Numbered from the stretch's first letter, positions 44,401 through 57,661 are shown. The stretch: 64,000 bases of DNA from Sarcocystis neurona (GCA_000727475.1 KL647302.1:1931234-1995233), one strand, 5' to 3'. The notes: generated by a model from the sequence alone, not told the origin. Made by a program: numbers and translations.

Positions 44401-47400
44401 CGGACGTTGCTTCGCACGCGTTTCTCTCTTCTGCGTGACGGAGCGCTGACGCCGTCGCGCACTCCAGTAGATCGAGGTAAACGCTCACCCAAGCAAATAG
44501 GAGTGAGAATGAGCGGCCCTGTGTCCCTGCTCCCCGTGCTGACGTTGCAGTTCGTGCGGAACACACTCTCATCATCGTTGTGGATACCTGCGGCTCCTAC
44601 GTTCACACAAGGCTTCGCGAAGGCAGCCGGCGTTACCGATGCTACTGCTGCAGGCGGGCCTGTTGACTCTTCGCAAGAGGCGACTCCCACTGTGGGAGGA
44701 CGTACAACTGCTGAGGCACACTTTTTTGCTGTAGGTGTGTTGGGGAAGACATGAAGCGCCGCTCCTCCTTTGAAATTCTCCTCCTCGGTGTGCTTAGCAA
44801 TTTCGGTTGAGCTTGAAATGCTGCACGAGGGAAAAGGCATGATGCGACTCTCTGATTCAGTCATTAACTTACACGAGGTGGCGGAAACCTCTTCCGAAAA
44901 CTCCTTAACTCCAAAGGAGTCGCCATTCCATACATGCGGACGACCCCTTGGGGTTTCTTTCTGTTGCTGTTGCGGGGGCCGCCTGTGTTGCCCCGTGTCC
45001 GCCACATTCTCCTTGAGCCGAGGTATAGTGGAACGCCACGGCAGCAGAGAACAGTGGACACCTTCGCGTCGTCGACTGTTGACTTCGGCTACGCCAACCC
45101 CTCCATACACACCTGCTGCAACTGCCCCTTGAACCGCCTTTGTAATAGCTCGACCCCCTGGTTGTTCTGCATGAGTTGCTGTCGCTAGCACACTGTTGGC
45201 GGCCACTAGTACGTCGTCAGTTTCTGCTGCTGACGGCACTGCTGTTTCAGAAGGTCCTCGTGACGTGTCTGTTGCTGGGGATGGCAGTAGACCTCCTGCA
45301 TCTGGTGGGGCTGCTACGGTTGACAACGCAGCTGCTGGCGGTGGTGTTGTGGTTGTTTCTGTTGCGCTCATGTGCCTACGAAACGGTCCAAACGTCCGAA
45401 GTCTACCCATTTCTTCTCTTTTCTTCTGCAGCGTATGTTGCGCTATGCTGGCAGTCTCCGAAGCAACAATTGCATCCTCTACATCTCCTTTTTTCTTGTT
45501 GTGAGAACGGCTAATATACAGTCTGTGAAATTCCCCCGACCGCTCACAGCGGATGCTCCAGCAATTGCTATTCCGACATATGCTGCGGTGTTCCTTGGAT
45601 CTGCTGCTGCTGCGACCCTCGGTGCCTGAAGTCGGTCCCTGTTCTGCATAGTTTCCCAGTCGGCTTGCGGCCGCCTCACCGACCTGTCGGGTGGATAGAA
45701 ATATGCTGCCACCACGTACATCTGGCTGCCGCTGCTGTCGGTCCGCGAGCCATTCCCCACGGCGGTCTTTCTGGAAACTGCGTACAATCGAGACCAATTT
45801 CAGGCTTGCAAAGTCTCCTGTCTCTCGTTCAGGAATTCGTCTGTTGATGACGCGGGTACTGCTGCGCCTTCGTGTAGACTTGCCCGGGCTCCGCCAGCGG
45901 CGAGCTCTCCCTGCGATGCACAAGTTGTCTCTGCATTCGCGCTTCTCTGACTCTTTTCCGCTGCTGTTGCACGTGAAGTCCGATGTGATAGTTTTCTCGC
46001 TCATGCAGGCACGCTCTACAGTGCTGCGAGATTTTGCACGAATAGAGGGTACTCGTTCAGCTTGGTGATTCCCAAGAGCAATTACGTCTGAAGACGGAAA
46101 ACAAGGAAGCAGCGGAGCCGACACCCCACCTTTCAATCGAGTATCTCCTTGGGATGGTACTGTAGCAACGCCATCTGATTTGTAAACTTTCTGGCTAACA
46201 GTAGCAACAGGTTCGTGGCGAGAAGCGGACTGCGCAGTCGCGACCTGCCGACAATCCCCCTCAACACCACAAACCGCTTCTCCGTCTTCAACTCCTCCAG
46301 GCACTACGAATGCTGTTCCATGTCCCTCCGCAGTCTCCAGCCTCCGCAGCCGTAAATCCTGGTCTCCTGTCATGTTACGCTCAGCGACGACTTCCTCCAG
46401 TGAAGAAGGGTTCCTGCTGAGTGCAGATGGGAAAGGGTAGGCGTGCAGCAACAGACTTGTAACGTGTAGCGCGTGGAGCGTGCCTATAGGTGGTGTTATA
46501 CACATATCATCTGCCTGGAAAGCAGTCGGCAGCACGTCTGTTCGTGGAGGGTGGCCTCTGCGTGACAGCGTTGCTGCTCCTGTGCAGTACGATGACGCAA
46601 TTGGTGTGGCCGTACGTGGATCATCTACAGATGTTGACGGAGACGCCGGAGTAGCACCCATATTCGTAGGGGCAGTCTTTCCAGCACTGGTGGCCGCGTC
46701 TGTGCGCGTCTGTGCTGAGGTCGCTGCAGTCTGGAAACTATCATCTCCTCCAAGGAAACAGCAGGGTTCCCCACCCCGATGGAATGAAGCAGGCCAGGAA
46801 GGCTCTGTGTGCAACGAGTCTTCCTTTGGAGAAGAATGTGTACTGACAAATGCGGGACAAGCAGAGGCAGGCAACGGGGTATGTGGTGGAAAAGCCGGAA
46901 CAGGCGACAAACATCCAGACACGCTGTTATTGTCTCCTTTTTGTGCAAATCCACCTGTAGTGCTGTCAGAATCAACACTGCAGGCTTTGCTGGCCTCTTC
47001 AAAGTCCCTCAGCAGGAAGGTTTCCGTCGGAGCGTCGTCCCTCACAGGGCGCACCCTTCTGCGCTCGTATAGCACCACTGCGTCTCCCTTAGAAGCGCAA
47101 ACAGGAGGCGCCGTACAGCACTCCTGGACAGCACGCGAGCGGCAGGCGCTTTTCTCCATTCCCATCCTCCTTTCAGTCGTCCAGATTACCCCGCTTTCAA
47201 AAACGCCACTGGCATCCTCTGCTAATTGTTTTGAAATATCCTTCGTAGCATCTATAGCAGCGCCGTGTTGTCCACTTCCACGGCGCCTATTCGTGACCGG
47301 TGATACAGCGCCCGATCTTCCGTCGCTGCTAACAAATTCATCAGCCGCTGCACCGGGGTGTCGCGTTCTAATGACCTCAAAAATCGGTTCACAAGGTTCT

Positions 47401-48617
47401 CCCGTAGTAACCACACCCTCTCTCCGCGTCCTAGCTGTTTTAGAGAACAAGTAGGTTTCAGACGCCGTTCTAGTCGCCACCTCGGTCGCCGTTTCACCAC
47501 GTTCTGGGGCCCTGACAAATTTGTCAGCATCTGACACACGGACACCATCTGTGTGTGGACGCTTTCCCCTTGTTTCTGGGTTTTGAGCGGGCCTCCCAGT
47601 GTCCGATCCACGAAGTATTCCGGTGCGTTCCGAAACTTTGCTCACCGTTTCCACTTCTCGCTGAGCCTCCGCAAACGCGGCGCATGCCTCTGCAGTTTGT
47701 GTCACATCTCGTTGAGAACACTGCTGATCGAATCTGTCGTCCGGTTGAGGTATAGTCCAGCTACAAGCCATCGACGATTGGTGGCAGGGACTGCTGAAGA
47801 AATTCTCGCAGAGGCCGGCACGCTCTGACAACGCGCAGGTTTTCCTGGAGGAAGCGCGATCACGCAGTGAAACATACGACTGCGGGCTGGCCACTTGTAC
47901 CAAAGATCGAGCCGACTCTGCAGACTGCTGCGGCGAGTAGGGGTTGAGTGGAAGACTGTACGTCGTTGAATGTGGTAATGTTTCGGTGCCGGGTGGCGTG
48001 CACACAGGATTTTGCTGGAAGAGGTGCTGGAATGCTTCCGTGTATCGAATACCGCATACATTTGAGACTTCCTTTTCTGCATTGCACGCGTTGGCATGTA
48101 GTTTAGGCGGCAGGAAGACGTTCAGAAATGACTTGAGCCATTCGCACTGCGACAAACCATGTGTGAGTTCTCGTGCAGCTGATGGTGACGAAGTAATGGT
48201 TAGTGCGCAGCGCAAGGCACGTTTCAACTCTTTTCGGTTTCCTCCAACTGCTGCAAAGGTCGTAAGCTCCTGCTCAGCACCGGCATCCTCTCCAGGAAAA
48301 ATACACACCTGGCGTCCCCCCTCGTTGTGGAGAGCTTCTGCCCAACATTGCCTTTGAACACGTCTTCGCGCGAGCTCCTCGCAAGCCGGCCTGACGCGTG
48401 TACTGACGGAAGTGGTCTCCGCTGCAGAATGCAGGCTGGCGGAGGCGCAGTTGCGGACACTGATACCGACGTTGTCGCCTTGAAGATCGGGGCCCGGATC
48501 CACACCAACACTGTTGTCGAGACCAGCGTCTCCTGTGGCTTCTACACATACTCTTTCGAGGCGTGACGCTTCGAAGTTCTCTCGTTCACAAGCGACGGAC
48601 CTTGCAGAACGCAACAT
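38426..48617 (-). CDS. Giant uncharacterised protein with a split PH-like domain
   Basis: Exons: 48617-40820, 40306-39222, 38732-38624, 38487-38426. Total 9054 nt, 3018 codons. Exon 1 is a single open stretch of 7.8 kb. It is Ser/Thr/Arg/Cys-rich and low in recognisable domains. Junctions are phase 1 (GAAG|GTAAAC to TCTCTGCAG), phase 0 (TTGCAG|GTGAGT to CCTGAG) and phase 1. Exon 2 opens near residue 2600 with a pattern like PH strands: RLYYFVLSRGHLFWF, then VSLLLNACRVRL, then FVLQFFTDAGAWIGV. About 170 residues later it has an amphipathic helix AALASYATAWVQHLQNTIL, the usual PH end. PH domains bind phosphoinositides or proteins. The open frame extends upstream to about 48740 without an ATG, so either translation starts at 48617 or an upstream exon is missing. 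Confidence 0.62.
39130..39197. repeat. 34-bp tandem duplication in an intron
   Basis: Two diverged copies begin GAAAATTCGCTTCCAAAACT and GAAAATTTGCTTTCAAAAGT, at 39130 and 39164. They lie just downstream of the donor of the PH-domain exon. Confidence 0.75.
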
Positions 48618-49099
48618 CTGGCTTGTCTCTTCACCCGGAGAGCAGCCGAGATTGAAATGGTTATGTTCTCCGCCACATGCTGAATGGCGACACTGGTCCT
48701 GCACTTGAGTAATTTCCTCGATGGCGGAACACTGAAGAACACGGCCGCATTACACTGGTAGTCATGGTCTCAGCTCGCGTCAACATATTGTCCACGCTGT
48801 AATGCGCCCAGGTTTCCCAGGCACAGCCAAGTAGTGCAGGAGAACGGTGTAGTCTACTCGGGCAGTAGCCCGTCCTCGAGTGGACCAGCGACCTACGAAA
48901 CACTACGGGTCTTCGATAGAGGATGCCGGCTTTTGATCTTGGTGGACAAAGTAGACGTTCCAGAGAACTAAAGAATTGCGGACGTTGTGTGCATCCCGTC
49001 AGGGAAACAATCTGCAGTGTCTTCACGCGGTCACGAAGTGAAGACGTGCGCTTGCCGTCTGCCTTGAAATTTCCAATTATGCATGATGGAAGGTACAAC

Positions 49100-51590
49100 T
49101 ACCCAGCTACCCAGCAACTGCAACGTGGACAACTGGCGTCGAAAAACAACCGGTTGTTGATGCAGAAACAGTGAGGAACCTCCGAGTGGCCTCTGGTAAC
49201 AGGGTAAGAAGACAGCTTTATTCCAAGGCCTTCTGCCTCCTCATTGAAGCGCGACGAATGTGCTGTTTGTGCTTTCTCTTAAGCACCTCCATCCCAGGGC
49301 AGATCTGCGAACACTCCGCATCAATAGTAACGGAGACTCAACCGATGCGCTCAAGAGATGTGCAGAAGCTTGCGCGAGTGGGCATACAACTACACCCATC
49401 TGAGAGCTCAGTGAAAAAAACAGTCTACAAAAGTTGCGATTTAAGCACAGCTTGTCCTCCTTCGATGCGAACATCACCCTGATGACAGCTGTCGCAGAAC
49501 GGGCCACGCGGTGTGCGACGCCATCCGTCTACGCGCATCCGCCGCTGCGATGCACAGCTAATTAGCGACGCCGCCAGCGTACTACAGTGGTTTCTGTTAC
49601 TACGAAGAAGACACCCTATGAAGCACGGAAGAGTGTGAAGCAATGTTCTCCACCACAACCCTGCTGGAATGCTGCGAAGACGCACTGATACTCAGAGATG
49701 AGAAAACACAGCATCAGCTCCTTACGAGTGTGGGTTAGGTAGAACTGCATGGGCAAAGACAAACGACCAAGGGCTTCTCGCATAGTTGCCTGCTCTGCTC
49801 ACGCACTCTGCACTACTTTACGAAACATTCCACACCGCCTGGACGATCTCAACAACAACTTTAGTTGTTAACACTGGCTGTGTGCAGAGGCAGGACTCCG
49901 CCCGGGTTCTGGCTGGTACCGAACATCCAGAACGCCACCATCACGCGTACTCATACTACTTGTCGCGCTTAACCGCGAGTTGCACTGGTAGTAATTTGTA
50001 TGGGTGCTTTCACTATCACTGGCAGTGTCTACAACGGCGACGAACTTGTAGTCTCCTAGTAGTTTGTATGCAAGAGACAAACTGATTGACTGCCACTGTT
50101 AGCGGCAGTGCAACCCATACAAGAAAGGCGCAGCCGCATATGGTTTCACGACAGTGTACTTCCGAAGTACCTCCACGAGAACGCTGCTGCTGGCGGTACT
50201 GCATTTCGACCGTGCTTTGGAATCCTAGCATAGTTGCCTACACCAAGGCTCAGTGCAGCACGAGATCAGCAGCTGGTCGTGTCAGCCTTGCTAGACGCCA
50301 GGTTAGATGCAGGTACAAATACTGAGGCTGCACAAGACCGAGACCGGCTGAATACCGCAATGTTTACCTCAGTGACGCGCGGGTAAAGAGCTACCACGGT
50401 TCTGAGTTTCCTCATAGATATCAGAGAGCGCTTCTACTGGCGGATGATCTGCCGCTGCAGTTCCTCGTGTCGTCGCACATCCAGTGGCCTCCGCGATTTG
50501 GACAGTCCTTCCACTCTCCTAGTCCTGTGCCGGGCTCAGTTCCAGATTCACGACACCGTCCTGTGTATCTGCTGCTCGACTCTGGTGTCACATAAAATTT
50601 CAGCAAACACGTCCTCCTCTGGGGTTAACCCCGTATATGACTAATCAGTTAGTTTTAGACCTGCACATATTTGGGTAGGTTCGACGAGCTTAACGCGTCA
50701 CCGTGTGGCCACATCGGAGCGACGGACGCCGTGCGTCAACCTCCCTGTCTACAATCCAACATGGTATGGACTTCAGCTCACCCGTAACACAGATGCCCAC
50801 TGTGGCTGCCTACCGGAAAAGAGTACACCCATCTCCGGGGCCCTCGTAAAACTCACGCACACACACCAACAGGCTCGTGAAAATATATACACACGTGTAC
50901 CCGCGGTACTTCCGCGTAAACTTCGCGCACGTACTTGCGCATCTTCCCGCACAAATACATCATTCTTACGTATCCACGTATCCCGTTGAATCCAGAAGCA
51001 CTACGCAAGTCGAAAAGCCGCTTACAAGTACATGACTTTTAGTGAGAGACGTATGTTTGCACAAGCATAAGCAGGGAAGCGTCTCAACTTGTGTTCCGTC
51101 GCCTGGGGCGCGTGCGCTCGCCACGAGCCAACTGTGGGTCGCGGTCGGCGCCGCCACTGCACGGCACGTGCTGCGCAATAAGCGAAGGAATTTTGGAGTA
51201 AGGTAGCGCTGGTGTTTTCACCGTAGAGCGGTTTTTCAAAGCTCTCGTGCCAATGATTGAGCCTCATCGTCCCTCTGTTCGGCAATTTAAGTGGGACTTG
51301 CCGGCCACACCAATACTAGATGGAACGTCTATCTCCCAGCTAAAAGAAGCATCAGCTTCAGCTGCAAGCTGCTACGGAGCTAGAGCCGCAGCAGCGCTAG
51401 AAGCCTGATGAAGGCTACGTACAGTCACTACTGAGGGCTGAATGGCCTGATAGTGGAAGTAGCAGCGGAGGTACCACCAGGGAGAGTGGCAGCACGCGTC
51501 GCTGTCGCAGCAGAGCGATGCGGAAGCAGAGCACAAGATCACCGCCAGAAGCAGCAGCGGCAGCAACAACAGCTGTTGCACTCGAGACCA
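49100..51590. other. Spacer with scattered weak minus-strand exons
   Basis: No complete gene is supported. On the minus strand near 50630-50550 an open stretch reads GLTPEEDVFAEILCDTRVEQ. Downstream a different frame reads VEGLSKSRRPLDVRRHEELQ to a TAG near 50452; joining them needs an intron of only about 33 nt. On the minus strand at 51261-51022 a frame starts MRLNHWHESFEKPLYGENTS, but alternative frames are also open. Around 51370-51600 the sequence is CAG/CTG-rich. Confidence 0.3.
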
Positions 51591-51911
51591 TCACCATCTT
51601 GCCCACGTATGGAGCGTAGGGGGGTGGTGATGCGGCTTGTCATCCGTGGGTTGCTGTAATGTGACACACGTGCTGTAGGCCTCTATTACTACCGTTGTAG
51701 GTGTTTGTAGGTGGGTTACGGGCATCAGCGTGTATGTGCTGCCATCACCACCGCAAGGGGATTTAGCTGTAGCCAATATGAGGCTGGACGTAGTAGTATC
51801 CTCACTAAGGTACTCGAAACGGCTCGACACGCGATAGCAACACAATACGAAAGCAACCAAAACAATGAGGAGCCACACTATCAGCAACGGCGTGGGCGCG
51901 CAGTGACTCAT
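51591..51911 (-). CDS. Candidate signal-anchor protein, about 106 aa
   Basis: An ATG at 51911 opens a minus-strand frame ending at 51591. Residues about 8-26 form one hydrophobic segment (PLLIVWLLIVLVAFVLCC), followed by a Ser/Thr-rich tail with TPTTVVIEAYSTCVTL and a His/Pro cluster near the end. The pattern fits a type II or tail-exposed membrane protein. A plus-strand frame from 51711 is open on the same DNA. No family was recognised. Confidence 0.38.
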   Translation of the reverse strand: MSHCAPTPLLIVWLLIVLVAFVLCCYRVSSRFEYLSEDTTTSSLILATAKSPCGGDGSTYTLMPVTHLQTPTTVVIEAYSTCVTLQQPTDDKPHHHPPTLHTWARW

Positions 51912-52492
51912 CGCTATACCCACAGCGGGAGCCTTGTGGCTTCAGCAGCAACAGCACTCAGAGTGCAGCACCGTTCCCCCCTGCAAGTGGTGTATTACGA
52001 GCTACGGAACACACCGCTACCACAGCAGCAGCACTGGCTAAAGCAGGATATGGCCCTGATCCCCTATCTTGCAGAGTGGTGGCATTGAAGCTGTTGGCTC
52101 CTGGTGCTTCAACTGCTGCAACCACAGCCCCTGCGTGTGTGGGTGCTGCTGCTGACGGTTCTGCTGCTCGTACGGCTTCCCGGGGGGACGGTACGCCGGC
52201 GTTCCCGTGTACAGCAGGAAGGCCAGCAGGCTTTTTGCGATTTGCGACTCCTTACCGAATCAAGAAGAAGCGACGTCCTCTACGCAGCCCCCAAACATTC
52301 ACGAGCAGCTGTGAGGAACAAACTCGTCTGTTCCCGTGTGTCACAGTGATTGAAAGTCACGTTATTATTTGCAAGACAAAGAAGGTTTTGCCCCCACCGA
52401 GTAGTTCCCCATCGATTGTGAATACACCCAGCGCCCCCCTGGCACATCACCATGGCGTCTTTAAACCCGCAGAAAGGTACGGCTATCTTCGA

Positions 52493-53050
52493 TTATTTCG
52501 TTCTGCCGCTCCCCCAATCTCTCTGCGCTAGTGGTGATAGTGTACCGGTGCCAGCTGACATTGTCTGTTCATTGTGCCGTTGATTACGTCGGAGCTTCCG
52601 GTTGTTGTCTCCCTTGCGGTGGCTCACTATCGTGGGCTGGCAGCGTCGCGCCGAAGTTTCTTCTACGGCTGTCGGCGATGCACCAAAAGCCACAGCTTCC
52701 CGTTTTGCTTCGCCGCCGGCGTCAGCATAAGTGGACATGTCTTAGATCTCACTCCATATAGTGCTGAAACTGGGACCACTGAACTGAAGGCAGTCGCACG
52801 AGGGTTGCTTCTCTTCCTTGGCGTGAAGGGCTTGATACGTTTGTGTACTTTTCTGTTCCACCATCCGTGACTGCGGGGGAGATGCCGTTCTGAGCCCCGC
52901 CGTTGACGTGCGATAATGCGATATTAGCCTTCCCTAATGGTGCGGGTAAACCCAAGGAAGATACCGTGTCTTTAGTTTCAACTTTGCTGCCGCCATTGAT
53001 GCTGCCCGTCCAAGAGGACCAGGCTAGACGCGTCATTCCCAAGGTGTGTA
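52493..53050 (-). CDS. Minus-strand candidate gene fragments, unknown
   Basis: Two adjacent minus-strand frames look coding. One runs to a stop at 52749 and includes MTRLAWSSWTGSINGGSKVE and GLPAPLGKANIALSHVNGGA. The other starts MSTYADAGGEAKREAVAFGA at 52738 and ends at 52493. They are separated by a stop and a frame change, so they would be separate exons or genes. No splice join was settled. Confidence 0.28.
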
Positions 53051-53389
53051 GAAGTAATTGAAGGCACTTGCCGAGCATTTAGAAAGCGCGACACGCATGT
53101 ACCCACTCTCTTGTTGATGGAGTGAACGCCACTCTAATCTTACATGGCTATTATGCCCCGAGTCTACGCAGCCGTGCCAACAACGGCACAAATACACGCA
53201 TATTCTTGACGTAAACATACACTCGAGTGTCTACGTCGATGCGTGTGTGCGTGTGGGTTGCAAAGCTGTGCAGATACGGGTACGCGTGACGCGTATGTAT
53301 GGATATATATGTATAGTTGATGTGCGTGTTTGAAAAGCATGCGGGGCGTCGTCTTCTTGACCACGCAGGCACCTTCAGTGCCTGTGAAG

Positions 53390-54494
53390 TAACGGAGTAC
53401 TCTAGCGTACTTTTCGTAAAGCTTCTTCACCACGCGAACACACAGCTTTTACTTCGGGCGTGGCACACTTGAGACAACACCTGTGCCGGTGCTGCTTGTG
53501 CGTTTTTTCCCGTCACGTGCTATTTGGCTGCCTGTCCCGCCGCCTCCACTGCAGCATTTGCAGTCTTTACGCCATCTGGTACTGTTGTGGCATGTGCAGT
53601 TGGTGCTACACTTGCGTTGAACTTGGCTGTAACGCTGGTGTTTTTGAAACTACGTTTGATGTGGCTGCGGCATTTACTGGTGGCGCTGCGTTTGTTCACG
53701 TGCTGATACGAAAGTCCGTATTTCAAGAGCAGGTCTCACCTATGGTCAGTTTGCGTGCAAGTGACGCCGTGCCTCGTGTTTCCTTTGTACTGCGGCTGAA
53801 ACGTATTGTCACAGTTGTGATAGACTGCGCAACAAACGGGCCGTGACTGTTCTGTTGGAAATTCCCCCGACTTTGTCTTGAGTCGCTGGAGTATAGCCTC
53901 TCTGCGTGGTCATCCAGGTGCAACACCTGACACATAATCGTACGCGAGTGCATCACTCTAGAAACTTGCGTATGTTCCCCGCCAACCGTAGTGTGCTGTG
54001 TGTAGCGTTTGTAAGGAGGGGGGATCAAAAAACAAGGGGCGAAGACTAGGCGCATCCTACAGGCAGCCGTGTATTCAGCCGGACAGCCACTACGGCCGCG
54101 CACGACTGTAGAGCGCCACATAGAGAAAAAATAAGTAGACGTGTCCGGGCCACCTGTCGTACAAGCTTCTACTGATGATGTCCGCCCAGCCTCCTCCATC
54201 CCTATGGAGGGAAGCCCTTTGTGGCAGAAAGCTCGTCTTGCGTTTGTCATTCCTAACCGGGAACAGTAGTCACGTGAACTGGGGAGTTTTTGTGTGATAC
54301 AGTGAAAGAGCTTACAAAAGAAACGTGACGGGCCCAGGGCACTGGCTATTGAAAAACAAGTCTCCACGGTGCGTAATCTAAAAAGGCTCGTGAAGCGACA
54401 GCGGCAGCGTACAGGTAGTTCATATACATGCCGCTGTCCTTCTTATCTGCACCTGGGTTGTGTCCGAGTTTTCTGCGTGCTTTAGTTTGCATGG
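53390..54494 (-). CDS. Minus-strand candidate gene fragments, unknown
   Basis: An ATG at 54494 begins MQTKARRKLGHNPGADKKDS and runs on to about 54360. A second frame, 54367-53723, is open for 214 codons with no ATG at its start. Near 53440-53340 another stretch, VVKKLYEKYARVLRYFTGTE, has a possible donor GAAG|GTGCCT. These may be exons of one gene. I could not chain the phases, and a plus-strand frame is open at 53460-53846. Confidence 0.3.
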
Positions 54495-54969
54495 TACCAA
54501 CGCAACGAGCTCTTGGGGAGAAAATCACCTGAGCGAACGATGGAAGAACCACGCAGTGAAATGTCGTGGTTGTGACGTGTTCACTAAGCGCTGTGTCGGC
54601 TTCTTTCTCGTGTGCGTGTGGATGGGAACTGCCCTCACTATGTGTCAACACGTACACACGTATCCCCTCGTGAACGTATGTATATATCTGTACGTGCACG
54701 TACATTCACGAGGGTGTATAGGAGTTCTTCTATACTTTTACGCCTGTGCATGGGTAGAAAAAGCGCTGCAGAAAATAGCTTGGAGGATTGCGACAATGTG
54801 TGTTGCTCACAAACTCATGTGAAGTGAAACTGTGAAGCTCGCTTTGTGGATATACCCCTGGGTTTTTGCGCTGGATAGATCTACCCGTGAACACTTCCCT
54901 CCTGTTTTCCGTATTTTTCGTTTCATGTCTAGTGGCGCGAGCGCGGCACTCTAGTGTGCGTTCCCCTGT

Positions 54970-55092
54970 ATGAATGGCTGATGTTTACGGACGTCCGAAC
55001 CGTGCCATCTTGGCGGTGCTGATGCAGGAGGCCGCAGACGCTAGGCCTTGGAAACCGGCAGAGCAGCTCGCGTCCATATTCGTCCTTGCTGA
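54970..55092 (+). CDS. Short ORF upstream of Hip, 40 codons
   Basis: An ATG near 54970 opens MADVYGRPNRAILAVLMQEA and ends at TAA after 40 codons. It is on the Hip strand, about 1 kb upstream of the first recognised Hip exon. It could be an upstream ORF, a fragment of the unresolved Hip 5' exon region, or chance. Confidence 0.2.
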
Positions 55093-56012
55093 ATAAGAAC
55101 AGCATGATTTCCTATGACTTTCGTGTACATTGTTCTTTTGGGGCTTCATTTCACTTGACTGCGTATCCGTAGATGTATACGTGCGCACACAAACGTATGC
55201 GTTCCCCCATTCATAGGGTGCCGCACATTTGTTGGTCGTGGACCAAAGAAAGAAGCCAGGTTGGGGGTGGACCAGGACAAGCGCATGTGTACGAAAGAAC
55301 ATCTCGCCGCATGTAGGTAGTGCACCGTCTCTCTTAGCATCATAGTCATTACTCACCCTCTGGCGCCATGTGTAGATATGTGTATATATACGTACGTGTA
55401 TATGCACGCACAGGTGTAAGCTTACTACTGTCTTTCTGTGACTGTAACTTGTCCATAAACACGGTCGCGTCTGAAAGATCAGCAACACGAGAACGCAGTG
55501 ACTTGACTACAGGGCCTCCTGCATGGAGAGAGTATTGTCTAGTATATGTTTGACACCTTTATCACTGTTCGACTTCAATGGGTTTTTCTGTGCCTACCTT
55601 GGCACCTTGTCCGCTAAGGTAGTGCAGGCGTGAACCTATACACGTGATTACGCACGCGTGTGCATATACACGTAGGTACACGTACTTAACGCATGTACAC
55701 ATTGGCATGCTGCACTCCGCACATATTACGTAGTCACAGAACCCATACACGAACTGTGCAGCGGCGCTCGGGTACGCTGCAGACGCACATACTCTTGTAG
55801 CGGACTCTGCTGCTACGCACTACAGGTGCTAGAATTAATGCTGCTGCCGTTACTGCAGTGCTGCCGCTGTTGCGTGCGAGTTAGGACTGCGTTGTCGCTG
55901 GAGCTGCTGCTGCCGCGAATGCGCTGTCGCGTTGATAGTCTCGTGGTCGTGCTCGGCGCCGCCGCCGTCATACTGCCTTTGGTGGAGTTGCGGTTGCTTT
56001 TTTCTGTTTTAG

Positions 56013-57629
56013 TTTCGGAGCTGAAGGCTTTCGTGTCAATGTGCCAGAAAAACCCGTCCCTCATTCACCAGCCGGAGCTGTCTTTCTTTAAAGAGTATCT
56101 ACAGTCCCTACATGCAGACATCCCGCCCAAGAAGAGCGGAGAAGGACTAGCAGAAGAAGAGGCGGCAGCAGCAGGCGAAGACAGTGAAAAGGCATCCTTT
56201 CCCAACGAAGAAGAGGATGTGTCAGAGTCAGAACAGTCTGAGGTCAGCTGCTGCGTCTGCACCCGTACTCTCATCCGGATGCACACATACAGGTGGTAGG
56301 GGTACAGCGATATATTTATTAGAACTGGATTTTCGGGCTGCACTTATATAAGCCTGTGTGAGAGATGTAATTGCACGAGAACGGCTTCCGGTCCGTCTTC
56401 TGTCATCTGCCCATCTTTACGTAGTAAGGGTGTCGTAGGTTTTCTCAGGCGTATCACACACTTTTTTGGTGCCTTCAATTTCACGTATGTGAACATATTA
56501 TACATACCCATATATGTGCACACGTGTGCGGTTTTCTGCCACGAGGACTGGTCTTCAACCTCGTCCCGCAGAGGCTAATTGCAGACACCCCTGTACGTGT
56601 CCCCGTAGGCTTGCACGTATGCCTTTTTGCAGGGTATAGTAGCAGTGTGTCGTGTAAGCATATGTGTAAAAAGTCATAAACTTGCTGCTGCTCCGGCACA
56701 CCTAGATCATCCTGTCATCCGGAGCCCTTCCGAAGGAGACAAACCGTGACTTCTTCCCCGGCAGCGAGTTGTTTAAAGAAGTGTTTATCGCGTTGAGACC
56801 GCACGGTTGTGCTGTTGGTGACTTGCGGGTTTTGTTCTGCTGCTGAGGGTGATAGTAGTTGTGGTTCGCTGTTGCTGCTAAGCGTGAGCTTTTCTTTCTG
56901 CCGGCGGTGATGACGGTGGCACTACCCTACGCTTGCAGCGGCACTGACGCAAGAGGTTCTACCTCGCCGCTGCTGTTGCTCAGAACTCGACAGCTCCTTG
57001 CTTGCATTTGACCGTGTTGTTGCTGTTCAGCCGGAGCCCCCTTTCGATGAGACCTCACTAAATGATAGCGAAGTGATAGCACCAGAAACAGAACCGCCGC
57101 CGGCGCTGGCGCCTGCAGGAGAGAAGGAATTTACAGATGAAGAACAGACAAAACTAGGGAAACTGAAGGAGGATGCAGCGGCCGCGTGTGAGGTGAGAAG
57201 GAGGCTTTCGCAGCCCCAAGGCGAAGGCCGGTATTGCCACAGCGTCCGCTCAGTTTGCTGCTCAGCAACATCCCAGTGTGTGCTGCTGCTGCTGGTGTGC
57301 AGCATCAGCAGGAATTGTAGGAGTGCTCTTTTGCTGTCAGCTTCCGTCAGGTGCCCGACGTATGACGTTCCGAACAGCCTCTTCAGGCACCACTACTGCT
57401 TACAGTGCGTACCTGGGTGCGTAAGAATGTACAGGTGCGCTGGCGTCCACTTGCTTCTCGCAGGGACCGGGACAGCTGCTGGCTCTTAAAGCGGTTATAT
57501 ATGTCAAAGAATGTGTAGGGGCGTTTGCAGCGGTGTCAGTATACCCGTCTGTTTTGTAAATGCTCTGTTCACCTGCGTGTTTGTACACTGCGTGTCGGTG
57601 TATATCTCGACGTTTCTGAATATGTGTGC

Positions 57630-57661
<32 letters not shown>

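Noticed and set aside
51711..52531. Two overlapping plus-strand frames of 125 and 151 codons
   Set aside because: They are in different frames, have no linking splice site, and lie opposite a minus-strand frame with a clear transmembrane segment.
54985..55488. Minus-strand 167-codon frame upstream of Hip
   Set aside because: Its middle is RY-alternating intron-like sequence and it has no acceptor, donor or domain.
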